Source: Chloroflexota bacterium | GTDB taxonomy: Bacteria > Chloroflexota > Anaerolineae > J102 | NCBI GenBank assembly: GCA_029782215.1 | Contig: JAKOVD010000011.1 | Coordinates: 34,065-98,064 of the forward strand | Length of the DNA: 64,000 nt | Direction of reading: 5' to 3' | Part shown: piece after piece, positions 36,932-45,560 of the stretch | Layout: every line of letters starts with the position of its first letter | Numbering within the stretch: position 1 is the first letter of the stretch | Translations under genes and position numbers: made by a program | The notes under the pieces: generated by a model | Told to the model about the DNA's origin: nothing | Databases searched by the model: none | Seen by the model: the letters and a program-made list of their open reading frames with translations, nothing else

Positions 36932-39900
36932 GTGGCTCGCCTCGTGGTAACCCTGTTGGGTGGCTTCCAGGTTGAGATGGACGGTCACCCACTGACGGAC
37001 TTCAAATCCAATAAGGTCCGGGCGCTGCTCGCCTATCTGGCCTGCGAAGGGGATCGACCACATCGTCGCGAGGTCCTGGCGGGGCTGCTGTGGCCCGACC
37101 GGACGGACAGCGATGCTCTCGGCAACCTGCGCTACAGCCTCGCCAGCCTGCGCCGGAGCCTTGACGATCGCTCGCAGGCCAACCCCTTCCTGCTGGTCAC
37201 ACACGATACCATCGCGTTCAACAGGGACAGCGCCGCCTGGCTCGACGTCATGGAGTTCCAACGGCGGCTGGAGGCCGCCCAGGCGCAGTGGCGGGCGGGC
37301 CAGGGGGCGGATGATCTGCAGGCGGCCCTTGCGCTCTACCGCGGCGGTCTGTTGGAAGGCTTCTCTGTCAACGACGCCGCTCCTTTTGAAGAATGGGCGG
37401 TTCTTCGCCGTGAGCAGCTCGCCCAGCACGTCATCGCCGCCTTGGGCGACGTAGTCGCCGTCCTTGAGGAGCGCCATGACTACAAGCAGGCACAATACTG
37501 GGCCAAAAGGCTCGTTTCCCTGGAGCCATGGAATGAGCAGGCGCACCGGGCTTTAATGCGCACTCTCGCCCTGGATGGCCAGCGCAGCGCCGCCCTGCAT
37601 CAGTACCAGGCCTGCAGCCGCATCCTGCTGGAAGAGCTTGGCATCGAGCCAACGGAAGAGACCGCGGCCCTGTACGAGACGATTCGCGCCGGAAGATTCC
37701 CGGGTCAGGCGGTGCAGGGACGCCACCACCGCGCCGCCGGCAGCCCTGTCGGCGCCCCCGGCCGCGGCCAGAGCCACCCGCAACCGCACCGGCCGCCAGC
37801 CGACCCCCCGCCAGTCCCCGTGGTCGCACGCGAGAAGCAACTGGCGCAGTTGCACAGCGCCCTGGGCAAGGCCCTCGCCGGTGAAGGCCGCGTCTTCTTC
37901 GTCACGGGTGAGGCGGGCAGCGGCAAGACCGCCTTGATCGCCGAATTCGCCAGACGAGCACTGCAGGCGCAGCCGCAACTCCTGGTCGCCGGTGGCCAGG
38001 GAAGTGATGCGACCGGTATCAGTGATCCCTACCTGCCCTTTCGCGAGCTCCTGCAGTTGCTGACTGGGGATGTCGAAGCGCAGTGGGCGGGGGCAGCGCT
38101 GTCACGAGAACACGCCCACCGCCTCTGGACCGCCATGCCGGACGCCGTCCAGGTGCTGGCAGAGCAAGGCCCCAACCTGGTTCATTCCTTCGTGCCGGGA
38201 GCCAGCCTGCTGGAGCGATCGGAGGCCTTTGCCAGGCAGTCTGGGGATGGCTCCTGGTTGAGAGCGCTCAACCATCTGCTTGAAAAGTCGACGGTCAGCC
38301 GGGGCGCCCGCCAGCCGGTGTCGAAGGACGCCGTCTTCGAAGATGTGACGCAAGTCCTCCAGGCTTTGGCCCGGCGGCGCCCCTTGTGCCTGGTGCTGGA
38401 CGACCTGCAGTGGGCAGACACCGGGACCATCAGCCTCCTGTTTCACCTCGGACGGCGCCTTGCCGCCAGCCGCATCCTGCTCGTGGGCGCCTACCGGCCC
38501 GATGCCTTGACGCCTCCGCCCACGGCCGGCCGGCACCCGCTTGAGCTGGTCGTCAACGAGCTTAGTCGCATTTCCGGGGAGGCGCCCATCGACCTGGATG
38601 GGTGCGAGGGCAGGGAGTTCATCGCTGCCCTGCTGGACAGCACGCCCCACTACCTCAGCGCGGAATTCGGTGAGCTGCTCTTCCAGCACACGGAAGGACA
38701 ACCCCTGTTCACGGTCGAGCTGCTGAAAAGCATGGAGGAGCGCGGGGAGCTGATGCGTGATCCAGGCGGCCGCTGGGTGGAGGGACCTGCCCTCCACTGG
38801 GACAGGCTGCCCTCACGCGTCGAGGCGGCGATTGCCGAGCGTCTGGGCCGCCTGCCGAACCGCTGCCGGGCCCTGCTTACCGCCGCCAGCGTCGAGGGCG
38901 AGGACTTCACGGCCGAAGTAGCGGCTCGTGCGGCGGGGATGGATGAACGCAGCGCCGCCGAGTGTTTGAGCGACAGCCTGGCCCACCGGCACCGCGTGGT
39001 GATGGCCATCGGCGTGCGGCGGATCGGCGCCCAGAAGCTCTCCCGCTACCGCTTCCGCCATCACCTGTTCCAGCAATATCTCTACACCCACCTGGATGCC
39101 GTGGAGCGACCTTCCCTGCATGAAACGATCGGCGAAGCGCTGGAAACGCTTTACCGCGAGTCCCCGGACGAACTGGAGACGCTGGCCCCGCGTCTGGCGT
39201 GGCACTTCGAATCGGCGGGATGGGTCGACCGGGCCGCACTCTATCATCTGCGGGCAGGCGACAGGGCGACGCGCCTGGCAGCCTATGAGGAAGCCATCAC
39301 CCATCTCTCGCGCGCACTCGCCCTGCTCGAGGACCAGCCCGAAACGCCCGAGCGGGTGCGACTGAAGATGAAACTGCACCTGGCTTTGGTGAGCCCGCTG
39401 GCGATGGTGCACGGCTTCTGGGCCCCGGAACGCATCGATGCCCTCAGACGCGCCTACGAGCTGGCCCAGCGTGCAGACTTGGGCGACAGTCCCGAACGTT
39501 ACGACGCCGTGGCCACCGCCGCCTACTACGCCATTTGGTCGGCCCAGCGCGATCTTGCCTTGCAGCTCAGCAAGCAGGTGCTGGAACTCGCCGCAGCAAG
39601 CGGGGACGAGCAGCGCACGCTTTCTGCTCATGCTCTCCTCGGGGCTGCGCACTGGACGGGCGGGGAGCTTGTCCCTGCGCGCCAGCATCTTGAGCGGGCG
39701 CTGGCCGGCGCCGGCTGTCCCCATCCCCTCAAGACGGACCTGCTCCTGGGCTTCGACATCGGGGTCCTGGTCAGGAGTTGGAGGGCGCTGGTGCTGTGGC
39801 TTCAGGGCTACCCTGACCAGGCCCTGCAGCAGCTTCACCAGGCCGTCGATGCCGCAGGCGGCGCCGATGCCGCCACGATCGTCTACGCCCGGATGCTGGC

Positions 39901-40579
39901 CGGTTTCCTGCTCTTCCTCTTCGGGCGGGACCTGGCTGGGGCGCGGCAGCAGGTGGAGGCGCTGCGCCAGGTTGCGATCAAGGGCCTGCCGGTGGATGCC
40001 TGGTTCGGCAGCCTGGAAACCTGGACCTCCTCTCGGGACGGGGAGGAACAGCAAGCGCTGGCGCAAATGCGCCAGTCAGTGGCGACGTTCCGGCTCCTTG
40101 GGACCGGCGCCGGTCATGCCGTCCAGCTCCTTCTCATGGCGCAGAGGAGCGCTGGCGCTGGCGACTTGGTCACGGCGCAGGGGGCGGTGGCCGAATCCCT
40201 GGCATGGATGGAGGCGAACGGCGCCCGCCTGCTCGAACCGGAAGCGCTGCGCCTGCGCGGTGAACTGCTCCTCCTCGACCCCGACGGTCCACCCGGTGCG
40301 AGGCGCCAGGCGGAAGAGTGCTTCCGCGGCGCTATTGCCGCCGCCAGACGGCAGGAGGCGCGCTGGTGGGAGCTTCGTGCGACCACCAGTCTGTACCGCC
40401 TCCTCAGCGACCCGGCGTTCCCCGCGTCTGAGGCCGCCGCCGAGGCCCGTGCCATGCTGGTAGAGCTCTACGGCTGGTTCCGTGAGGGGTTTGCGATGCA
40501 GGACCTGCGCGAGGCGAGACACCTGCTGGACAGGCCGGGAGCAGACAGACCCCGCCAGCCCTTGTCTGACCCGCGTTAG
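36932..40579 (+). CDS. BTAD (AfsR/SARP-like) transcriptional activator with AAA ATPase and TPR domains
   Basis: 1215 residues from a GTG at 36932 preceded by CAGGAG. Residues 1-95 form an OmpR/SARP-type winged helix (LVVTLLGGFQVEMDG, then VRALLAYLAC and REVLAGLLWPD). Residues 95-245 are the bacterial transcriptional activation domain, ending RILLEELGIEPTEETAALYE. After a Pro/Arg/His linker comes an AAA domain with Walker A GEAGSGKT (about 326-333) and Walker B LCLVLDDLQWAD (about 485-496). The C-terminal 500 residues are TPR-like helices. By family it is a DNA-binding activator gated by nucleotide and a TPR-sensed signal. It is divergent from the giant-protein operon with phased heptamers between, so it is the best candidate regulator of the surface block. 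Confidence 0.92.
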   Translation: MARLVVTLLGGFQVEMDGHPLTDFKSNKVRALLAYLACEGDRPHRREVLAGLLWPDRTDSDALGNLRYSLASLRRSLDDRSQANPFLLVTHDTIAFNRDSAAWLDVMEFQRRLEAAQAQWRAGQGADDLQAALALYRGGLLEGFSVNDAAPFEEWAVLRREQLAQHVIAALGDVVAVLEERHDYKQAQYWAKRLVSLEPWNEQAHRALMRTLALDGQRSAALHQYQACSRILLEELGIEPTEETAALYETIRAGRFPGQAVQGRHHRAAGSPVGAPGRGQSHPQPHRPPADPPPVPVVAREKQLAQLHSALGKALAGEGRVFFVTGEAGSGKTALIAEFARRALQAQPQLLVAGGQGSDATGISDPYLPFRELLQLLTGDVEAQWAGAALSREHAHRLWTAMPDAVQVLAEQGPNLVHSFVPGASLLERSEAFARQSGDGSWLRALNHLLEKSTVSRGARQPVSKDAVFEDVTQVLQALARRRPLCLVLDDLQWADTGTISLLFHLGRRLAASRILLVGAYRPDALTPPPTAGRHPLELVVNELSRISGEAPIDLDGCEGREFIAALLDSTPHYLSAEFGELLFQHTEGQPLFTVELLKSMEERGELMRDPGGRWVEGPALHWDRLPSRVEAAIAERLGRLPNRCRALLTAASVEGEDFTAEVAARAAGMDERSAAECLSDSLAHRHRVVMAIGVRRIGAQKLSRYRFRHHLFQQYLYTHLDAVERPSLHETIGEALETLYRESPDELETLAPRLAWHFESAGWVDRAALYHLRAGDRATRLAAYEEAITHLSRALALLEDQPETPERVRLKMKLHLALVSPLAMVHGFWAPERIDALRRAYELAQRADLGDSPERYDAVATAAYYAIWSAQRDLALQLSKQVLELAAASGDEQRTLSAHALLGAAHWTGGELVPARQHLERALAGAGCPHPLKTDLLLGFDIGVLVRSWRALVLWLQGYPDQALQQLHQAVDAAGGADAATIVYARMLAGFLLFLFGRDLAGARQQVEALRQVAIKGLPVDAWFGSLETWTSSRDGEEQQALAQMRQSVATFRLLGTGAGHAVQLLLMAQRSAGAGDLVTAQGAVAESLAWMEANGARLLEPEALRLRGELLLLDPDGPPGARRQAEECFRGAIAAARRQEARWWELRATTSLYRLLSDPAFPASEAAAEARAMLVELYGWFREGFAMQDLREARHLLDRPGADRPRQPLSDPR

Positions 40580-40583
40580 CGGG
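40570..40583. terminator. Short hairpin over convergent stop codons
   Basis: CCCGC-GTTA-GCGGG covers the overlapping stop codons of the BTAD regulator (+) and the membrane protein (-). The 5-bp stem is weak alone, but its position between convergent genes fits a two-way terminator. Confidence 0.35.
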
Positions 40584-41652
40584 GGAGCGCCCGCTGCACA
40601 ATCAACTGGATCACAAAGATCGCCAGCGGCAGCAGCAGCGCGGTGAGGAGAAGTCGAACGGCGTCAGGTTGCCACGGCCAGGTGGGAATGCGCTCCAGGG
40701 TCCTGGCGTGCAAATCCAGGGCGGTCAACTGCTCGCGCTGGGTGCTGACTCGCTCTGTCCGTCCTGTGTCCATGTCCTGAAAGAGAGCGTCGACCGTGGC
40801 CTGTACCCGATGGCCCACTTCGGCCTGTTGGCGCTGCTTTTCGGCGACGAGCCTGCCGTGAATGCCAAGGAGCGGGGCAAAGAAGGTCGCAGTGGCCAAC
40901 AAGGCCAGAATGACAGCGATGGCGATGCTGATGGGCTGGCGGAGCAGCCCGGGACTGGTCGCAAACCACAAGTAGTTGATGACAAGCAGGCCGATGGAAG
41001 TCCGCATCGTCACGCCAGAGAACGCGTAAAGAGGGCTCAGCTCGAAGAGGTCGATGCGCACGTGCCGGGCGTAAACCTGGCTGATCACCTGCAGTTGGTG
41101 GATGGAGTGGGCGATGAGGGCGCCGAGACAACACCACGCCATCACCAGCAGGATCAAGGTGATGCGCACCGTCCAGGGATCGGCGCTGACCCCAATAGGC
41201 GCCACGAGGCCGCCCTGGACCTGCCGCGAGATAAGGTAGAAAGGCAAGAAGGCAAACGCGCCCCCCAGCAGACTGGCGATCAGGACAGGACGGGCCGCCA
41301 CAGTCGTCAGCCGGTACTGCAAATCGTCAAAGTCGTCCGCGGAAGACACGAACACGGGGCGCACCCGGTCCATAGCTTGCCCCGCCCAACGGTCCAGATA
41401 GCCCATGAACCACAGAATCAGGCCGTCCTGCAGCGCCAGCCACGCATGGAAGGAATTGACGCGTCCCAGCGCGAGTCCGCCTGCCCACCACTGCACCGCC
41501 GTGGTCGCCAGTAGAAGCAATACACTCAATCCCAAGTAGTACGCCATCCGCGGCGCCGCCAACCGCGACACCCTGGCATCCATGCGGTCGAACCAGCTTG
41601 GCGGGTAGGGACGCTGGAGGGACAACGAAGAGGAACCGAGATCCTTTGGCAT
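40576..41652 (-). CDS. Membrane protein of unknown function, about six spans
   Basis: 358 residues from the ATG at 41652, chosen for the AGGTG six bases upstream; starts up to 41691 are possible. Hydrophobic spans lie near residues 35-55, 70-85, 122-142, 160-182, 220-245 and 330-350. A stretch between the fifth and last span is charged and possibly coiled (RLVAEKQRQQAEVGHRVQATVDALFQ, split here by a Gln-rich turn). No enzyme motif was recognised. The gene overlaps the end of the BTAD regulator by 4 bases in the opposite direction, so the two are not cotranscribed. Confidence 0.75.
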   Translation of the reverse strand: MPKDLGSSSLSLQRPYPPSWFDRMDARVSRLAAPRMAYYLGLSVLLLLATTAVQWWAGGLALGRVNSFHAWLALQDGLILWFMGYLDRWAGQAMDRVRPVFVSSADDFDDLQYRLTTVAARPVLIASLLGGAFAFLPFYLISRQVQGGLVAPIGVSADPWTVRITLILLVMAWCCLGALIAHSIHQLQVISQVYARHVRIDLFELSPLYAFSGVTMRTSIGLLVINYLWFATSPGLLRQPISIAIAVILALLATATFFAPLLGIHGRLVAEKQRQQAEVGHRVQATVDALFQDMDTGRTERVSTQREQLTALDLHARTLERIPTWPWQPDAVRLLLTALLLPLAIFVIQLIVQRALPR

Positions 41653-41721
41653 AGTGGCACCTGTCTGCATCGCTGGCGCATTGTACTTCATGAAGCGTGC
41701 AGAATGGTGACAACAGAAGCC

Positions 41722-42675
41722 CTACTTGCCCTGCGGGTGCGCCCGGTACCAGGCCACGGTGGTCCTGATCGCTTCCTCGATGGGCGTCGGCCTCAGGCCG
41801 AACGCCTTCTCGAACTTGCCCGAATCCACCACGAAGGGTTTTTCGAACTCGTACATCATTTCGACGACCTCGCGGGCGCCGGGAATGAAGAGGCCGGCCA
41901 ACCGCAGCGTCGTCTTGCCCATGCTGCTCACCTTGGCCGGCTGCCCCGTCTCGGCAAACACCAGGCGGGCGAAGTCACCCTGGCTGATGGTGGGGCGGTC
42001 GTTGGGCACGTGCCAGGCCTGACCCAGGGCCTCTTCGCGTTCACCCAGGATAACCAGGGCCCTACCGAAGTCCTCGATGTAGGTGGCGGTGTGGGGAATG
42101 TCCAGCTTGCCGGCGAAGCTGGCGGACTTGCCGGCCAGGGCCGGGTAAAAGACGCGGTCGCCGTGCGAGGAACCCAACGCCCAGGGCCCAAAGAAGTCGG
42201 AGCCGCGTCCGAGGGCGACCTGCACCTTGCCCGCCCGGTGTGCAGCCAGCGCCGCCTCGCTCATGGCAGCCCTGACCTTGCCCTTGCGCGTATGGGCGCG
42301 GTACGGCAGGTCCTCCGTCTGCGGCTTGCCGCCGTTGTCGCCGTACATATACGTGTTCTCGCCGATGATGAGCCTGGTGCTGCTGCCGCTCAGCCCCTCG
42401 AGGATGGCCGCCTGCAGGGGCGGGAACTTCTGCGGCCATTCGTGGTACTCCGGCTGTGCGCACTGGTAGGCCACAGCCGCGCCCTGGGTCAGATCGCGGA
42501 CCACACCGGCGCTATACAGGTCGCCACTGACCAGCTCGACGCCCTGGGGCGCCTCGGTCATCTGGCCTGAGCGGCTGATCACCCGCACGCTCTGGCCGCG
42601 GCGGACAAGCTCATTGACCACGGCGCGGCCAAGGGGGCCGGCGCCAAACACAACGTGCATCGCATTGGAAGTCAT
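41722..42675 (-). CDS. NAD(P)-dependent epimerase/dehydratase-type SDR
   Basis: 317 residues. The N-terminus HVVFGAGPLGRAVVNEL has the GxGxxG Rossmann signature of extended/atypical SDR proteins, followed by SRSG and a DL motif (SGDLYSAG). A canonical YxxxK was not identified; the region near ENTYMYGDNGGKP may hold the tyrosine. The C-terminal part is typical of NAD-dependent epimerase/dehydratase family members of unknown substrate. GGAG precedes the ATG. It lies 108 bases downstream of the TetR gene on the same strand, suggesting that TetR controls this oxidoreductase. Confidence 0.85.
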   Translation of the reverse strand: MTSNAMHVVFGAGPLGRAVVNELVRRGQSVRVISRSGQMTEAPQGVELVSGDLYSAGVVRDLTQGAAVAYQCAQPEYHEWPQKFPPLQAAILEGLSGSSTRLIIGENTYMYGDNGGKPQTEDLPYRAHTRKGKVRAAMSEAALAAHRAGKVQVALGRGSDFFGPWALGSSHGDRVFYPALAGKSASFAGKLDIPHTATYIEDFGRALVILGEREEALGQAWHVPNDRPTISQGDFARLVFAETGQPAKVSSMGKTTLRLAGLFIPGAREVVEMMYEFEKPFVVDSGKFEKAFGLRPTPIEEAIRTTVAWYRAHPQGK

Positions 42676-42783
42676 GGTTTTCTCCAGAAATGGGGATAGG
42701 GATCTTTGAAGCCGGCCTGCCGTCAGAAGACGCGCAAGGCCACCGGCAAGCCGACAGGGCTGCGCACAGCATCTGATCGCGTC

Positions 42784-43491
42784 CTACGCTGCCAACCCGA
42801 GTCGCTCCAGGAAGGCCTCGATCTCGTAGCGGTAGAAAACGCCTACGTCGCCGACCAATGGCTGGAGGTGATGGAACAACTCCAGCATGACCATGCCGTA
42901 GATGCGCGCCCATCCGCTCATCACCAGCGCCAGCAGGGCCGGCGGCATCTCCAGGCCCGACATCCGCCCCCAGACAGCGATGCTTTCCACCATGCCGGGA
43001 GGGACGCCCTCATACTCGGACGGGATGGTGAGCCCGCCGGCTTGACGCGCCTCGATGAAGCAGCGAAAAATGCCGGCAAAGGGCCGCCGCGCCAGGGGAA
43101 TGGTCAGGTCTTCGGGCGCCTGGTAGCCGGGAATCGGGTTGCCGTAGATGAGCTGGAAGTCGACAGGATGGTCAAGCGCCCACTGCCGGTAGGCCAGACA
43201 GAGCGCCATGATGCGGCCGCCATAGCCCTGCGTCCCGGACGCGGCCTCGGCGGCTTCCATCGCCTCGGCGAGCGCCGCGAAGGTGTCGACGATCAGCGCC
43301 GTGATCAGGTCCTCGAGCCGCGGAAAGTAGTTGTAGATGGCAGGCGCCGTCACGCCCAACTCGCGGGCAATGCCTCGCAGTGACAAGCCCGCCGTGCCGT
43401 GCGCGGTCATTTGCTGGCGGGCGACTCTCTTGATTTGAAGGACCATCTCCGCGTGTTCGCGGGTGGGTTTGCGTCTCGCAGCCAGAGTCAT
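42784..43491 (-). CDS. TetR/AcrR-family repressor
   Basis: 235 residues from the ATG at 43491; GAGG is 6 bases upstream, and the TTG at 43503 is a weaker alternative. The N-terminal helix-turn-helix reads LSLRGIARELGVTAPAIYNYF, the classic TetR signature, at about residues 36-56. The C-terminal ligand/dimer domain has ESIAVWGRMSG and resembles the WHG-type group. By family it binds a palindrome as a dimer and is released by a small hydrophobic ligand. Its own promoter carries a 39-bp near-palindrome over the -10, so autoregulation is likely. The next gene downstream is the SDR oxidoreductase. Confidence 0.93.
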   Translation of the reverse strand: MTLAARRKPTREHAEMVLQIKRVARQQMTAHGTAGLSLRGIARELGVTAPAIYNYFPRLEDLITALIVDTFAALAEAMEAAEAASGTQGYGGRIMALCLAYRQWALDHPVDFQLIYGNPIPGYQAPEDLTIPLARRPFAGIFRCFIEARQAGGLTIPSEYEGVPPGMVESIAVWGRMSGLEMPPALLALVMSGWARIYGMVMLELFHHLQPLVGDVGVFYRYEIEAFLERLGLAA

Positions 43492-43506
43492 GGCGGACCT
43501 CAAAAG

Positions 43507-43559
43507 TAAACAGCGTTAATTTACACCGTAAATATACGGCGTTTATCAAAGTTCGTCAA
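43507..43559 (-). promoter_or_regulatory. Promoter and palindromic operator of the TetR-SDR unit
   Basis: On the minus strand TTGACG (43559-43554), a 17-base spacer and TATATT (43536-43531) form a good promoter. Centred at 43526 is a 39-bp near-palindrome: outer arms TAAACAGCG (43507-43515) and CGGCGTTTA (43537-43545), inner arms TTTAC/GTAAA around ACC (43520-43532). It overlaps the -10 and start site, as expected for a self-repressing TetR protein. Confidence 0.75.
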
Positions 43560-43634
43560 GTAATTTCTCTTACAATTTCACCTGCGAGTTCTCCGTGCCG
43601 CCGGTCAGCAAGTGCCCGGGCAAGAGACGTCCAA

Positions 43635-43713
43635 TGTCATTGCGAAGGACGCCACCCGTAACGCAATCCCCAACGGGCATGTTGGAGACTGCTTCACTTC
43701 GCTCGAAGTGACA
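43635..43713. repeat. Degenerate palindromic intergenic repeat element (MITE/REP-like)
   Basis: Begins TGTCATTGCGAAGGA and ends CGAAGTGACA, giving terminal inverted ends, with a perfect internal hairpin CACTTCG-ct-CGAAGTG (43695-43710). Elements of the form TGTCATTGCGA ... TTGCTTC ... TGACA are a familiar class of dispersed intergenic repeats in many bacteria. Only one copy is in this window, so the repeat status rests on recognition. Confidence 0.45.
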
Positions 43714-43776
43714 TGGTGGGAGAGAGTCTCTGAGCCGCGGCGCGGCAGCTCACCTCGCGCCGCTTCGCCTTTGCCC

Positions 43777-43798
43777 CATCGCTCCGCAGGGAGCGATG
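43777..43798 (-). terminator. Hairpin downstream of the MarR gene
   Basis: CATCGCTCC (43777-43785) pairs perfectly with GGAGCGATG (43790-43798) around GCAG, 22 bases past the MarR stop. Confidence 0.5.
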
Positions 43799-43819
43799 CA
43801 CCTGCGCACCCGCTGGCGG

Positions 43820-44299
43820 TCAGTCGATCTCGGCGAGCCGGCATAGCGCCGGCAGGGCCGCCTGCAGACTGGCAATCTCCTCGGGGTCAAGCTGGCCGAG
43901 CTTCTGTGCCAGAAGCGCTTCGCGATCCTCATGATACAGTTGGAAGGCGCGCTTGCCCTGTTCGGTTGCGCTCACCCAGACCAGCCGCCAGTCCCCATCA
44001 TCGCGCGAACGTTCAACATACCCCTGGGCCAACAAGCGCTTGACCATCATGGTGATGGTGGCCGGGGTCACGGCCATTTGGGTGGCAACGTCCTGCATCG
44101 TCGCGCGTTCCTCAGCCACCAGAATGCTCAGCAGCGCCACTTGTCCCGAGGCGCCGCGCAGTTCTTCAATGCTCTGGCGTTCGAGATCATCGCGCGGATC
44201 ATCTGGCAACACCACCGGGCCCGCCTTCATGTGCCTGACCAGCCTGGGCAATAGATCGACCAATACGGCAGCGACATCGTGCTCACAGGGCTGCATCAT
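43820..44299 (-). CDS. MarR-family transcriptional regulator
   Basis: 159 residues from the ATG at 44299. AGGAGGT at 44304-44310 fits this ATG or the next one (44296) and overlaps the more distal GTG, which is therefore unlikely. The winged helix is visible as SGQVALLSILVAEERATMQDVATQMAVTP (two adjoining segments, about residues 50-80), then ATITMMVKRLLAQGYVERSRD, with the wing DDGDWRLVWVSATEQGK. Members bind palindromes as dimers and respond to phenolic ligands or oxidation. It is divergent from the zinc-ribbon/DinB gene and has its own promoter. Confidence 0.9.
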   Translation of the reverse strand: MMQPCEHDVAAVLVDLLPRLVRHMKAGPVVLPDDPRDDLERQSIEELRGASGQVALLSILVAEERATMQDVATQMAVTPATITMMVKRLLAQGYVERSRDDGDWRLVWVSATEQGKRAFQLYHEDREALLAQKLGQLDPEEIASLQAALPALCRLAEID

Positions 44300-44338
44300 T
44301 GCCACCTCCTTCAGTTCATCAGGTACAAGCTTTATCTA

Positions 44339-44373
44339 GCACAACAAATAGACGCCAATTCCCGTTGTGTCAA
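44339..44373 (-). promoter_or_regulatory. Promoter and inverted repeat of the MarR gene
   Basis: On the minus strand TTGACA (44373-44368), a 17-base spacer and TATTTG (44350-44345). Inverted arms GCACAAC (44339-44345) and GTTGTGT (44364-44370) overlap both hexamers, a suitable place for MarR autorepression. The -10 match is weak. Confidence 0.5.
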
Positions 44374-44438
44374 GTAAGGAAAGTTCCATTTCTTGCTTCC
44401 AGGTTCTATCCGGACGGCCGGGCTCCTCTTTCGCCCAC

Positions 44439-44467
44439 TTGATATTGCGCCCAGGATAGGATATACA
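44439..44467 (+). promoter_or_regulatory. Promoter of the zinc-ribbon/DinB gene
   Basis: TTGATA (44439-44444), 17 bases, TATACA (44462-44467). It predicts a leader of about 125 bases before the start at 44602. Confidence 0.55.
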
Positions 44468-44601
44468 GAGCTTTGCCGGCGCAAGTGCTGTAACTGTACA
44501 CATTTTGTGCGACCCTTTGCAGCGTCGCGCCCCGGGTGCTTCACGCTGTTGCAGACGGCAGGATGGACACAACCGACCCTCAGGCAAAGGAGATGCCGAT
44601 C

Positions 44602-45477
44602 ATGACCCCATCACAACCCCGCCCCACCGATGTCCTGGCCCGCGCCGCGGCGCTGTCTCTCCACTCGGGCGCCGAAGGGCAGATCAACCTGCACAAGCTG
44701 CTGGAGGCAGCGGTCTTCTCCATCCCACGGCGGGCCGCCTACGCAGGCGCGGGTGCGACGCTGGCGGACCTGGACTCCGTGGTTTCCGGGTTGCGCGAAC
44801 TCGGCCTGGCGTCCGAGCTGGCGGCCGCGCTTGACCACAGCGCCGCCATGGCGCAAACGGGCGGCGTTCCCATGAGCGGCGACGCCCCCGATGTCTTTGT
44901 CTGCCGGGTCTGCGGCCACACGGCCCTGGCGGCGGCGCCGGCGCGCTGCCCAATCTGCGGCGCCTGGGGGGCTTCCTTCCGTCGCTTCATGGGCATCTTC
45001 AACGTCGACAACCCCGACCCCCTTGCCAGCCTGGCATTGCTCTCGCACGGACCGGCCACGGTGGAGGCGCTTATCGGCGACCTCGCCGAAGATTCCACCA
45101 CCCTGGACCCTGCCCCCGGCGAGTGGTCGATCCAGCGCGCGCTCCAACACCTGGTCGATGCCCAGGACGTTTTCAGTGGCCGGCTGGAGCGCATGCTCAA
45201 GGAAGAGAATCCGCCCCTGGTCGTCGAGTTCGTCTGGACCAAGGCAGCCGAAACGCAGACGACCCGCGATCTGCTGGACAAGTTCCGGCACAAACGCGCG
45301 GCCACCGTCGCCCGGCTGGAGAGCCTGCCCATGAAGGCATGGGGACGAACAGGCCGGCATGACGAGTTCGGCGTTGTCACCGTGCTCCATCAGGTGGGCT
45401 ATTTCGCCTACCATGAGGCCTTCCACTATCCTGACTTCGCCGTCAAACGGCGGCAGTTGGGGCTTCCACTAGCCTGA
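44602..45477 (+). CDS. Zinc-ribbon (rubredoxin-like) and DinB-fold fusion protein
   Basis: 291 residues from the ATG at 44602, chosen over the ATG at 44593 because AAGGAG at 44587-44592 leaves a 9-base spacer. Residues 1-90 are helical and resemble the hydroxylamine-reductase-like N-terminal helical segment of rubrerythrin-type proteins only loosely. A four-Cys metal site follows: CRVCG (about 102-106), ten residues, CPICGAWG. The C-terminal half is a DinB_2 four-helix domain with His in ALQHLVDAQDVF, and YHEAFHYPDF, the usual metal-binding His positions. DinB-like enzymes include thiol-dependent S-transferases. With a divergent MarR gene, a stress or redox detoxification role is plausible. 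Confidence 0.8.
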   Translation: MTPSQPRPTDVLARAAALSLHSGAEGQINLHKLLEAAVFSIPRRAAYAGAGATLADLDSVVSGLRELGLASELAAALDHSAAMAQTGGVPMSGDAPDVFVCRVCGHTALAAAPARCPICGAWGASFRRFMGIFNVDNPDPLASLALLSHGPATVEALIGDLAEDSTTLDPAPGEWSIQRALQHLVDAQDVFSGRLERMLKEENPPLVVEFVWTKAAETQTTRDLLDKFRHKRAATVARLESLPMKAWGRTGRHDEFGVVTVLHQVGYFAYHEAFHYPDFAVKRRQLGLPLA

Positions 45478-45560
45478 CAGGCTCAAACCCGGTCACGACG
45501 CCGCTTGTCGTGCCATGCGGGGAACACTACGAGGCGCTGGCGGGCACCGGCGTTGTGTGC

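Larger units (their letters stand above)
43560..43819. other. Non-coding interval between the TetR promoter and the MarR gene
   Basis: No gene seen. It holds the degenerate palindromic repeat at 43635-43713 and the hairpin at 43777-43798; the rest is unstructured GC-rich sequence. Confidence 0.55.
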
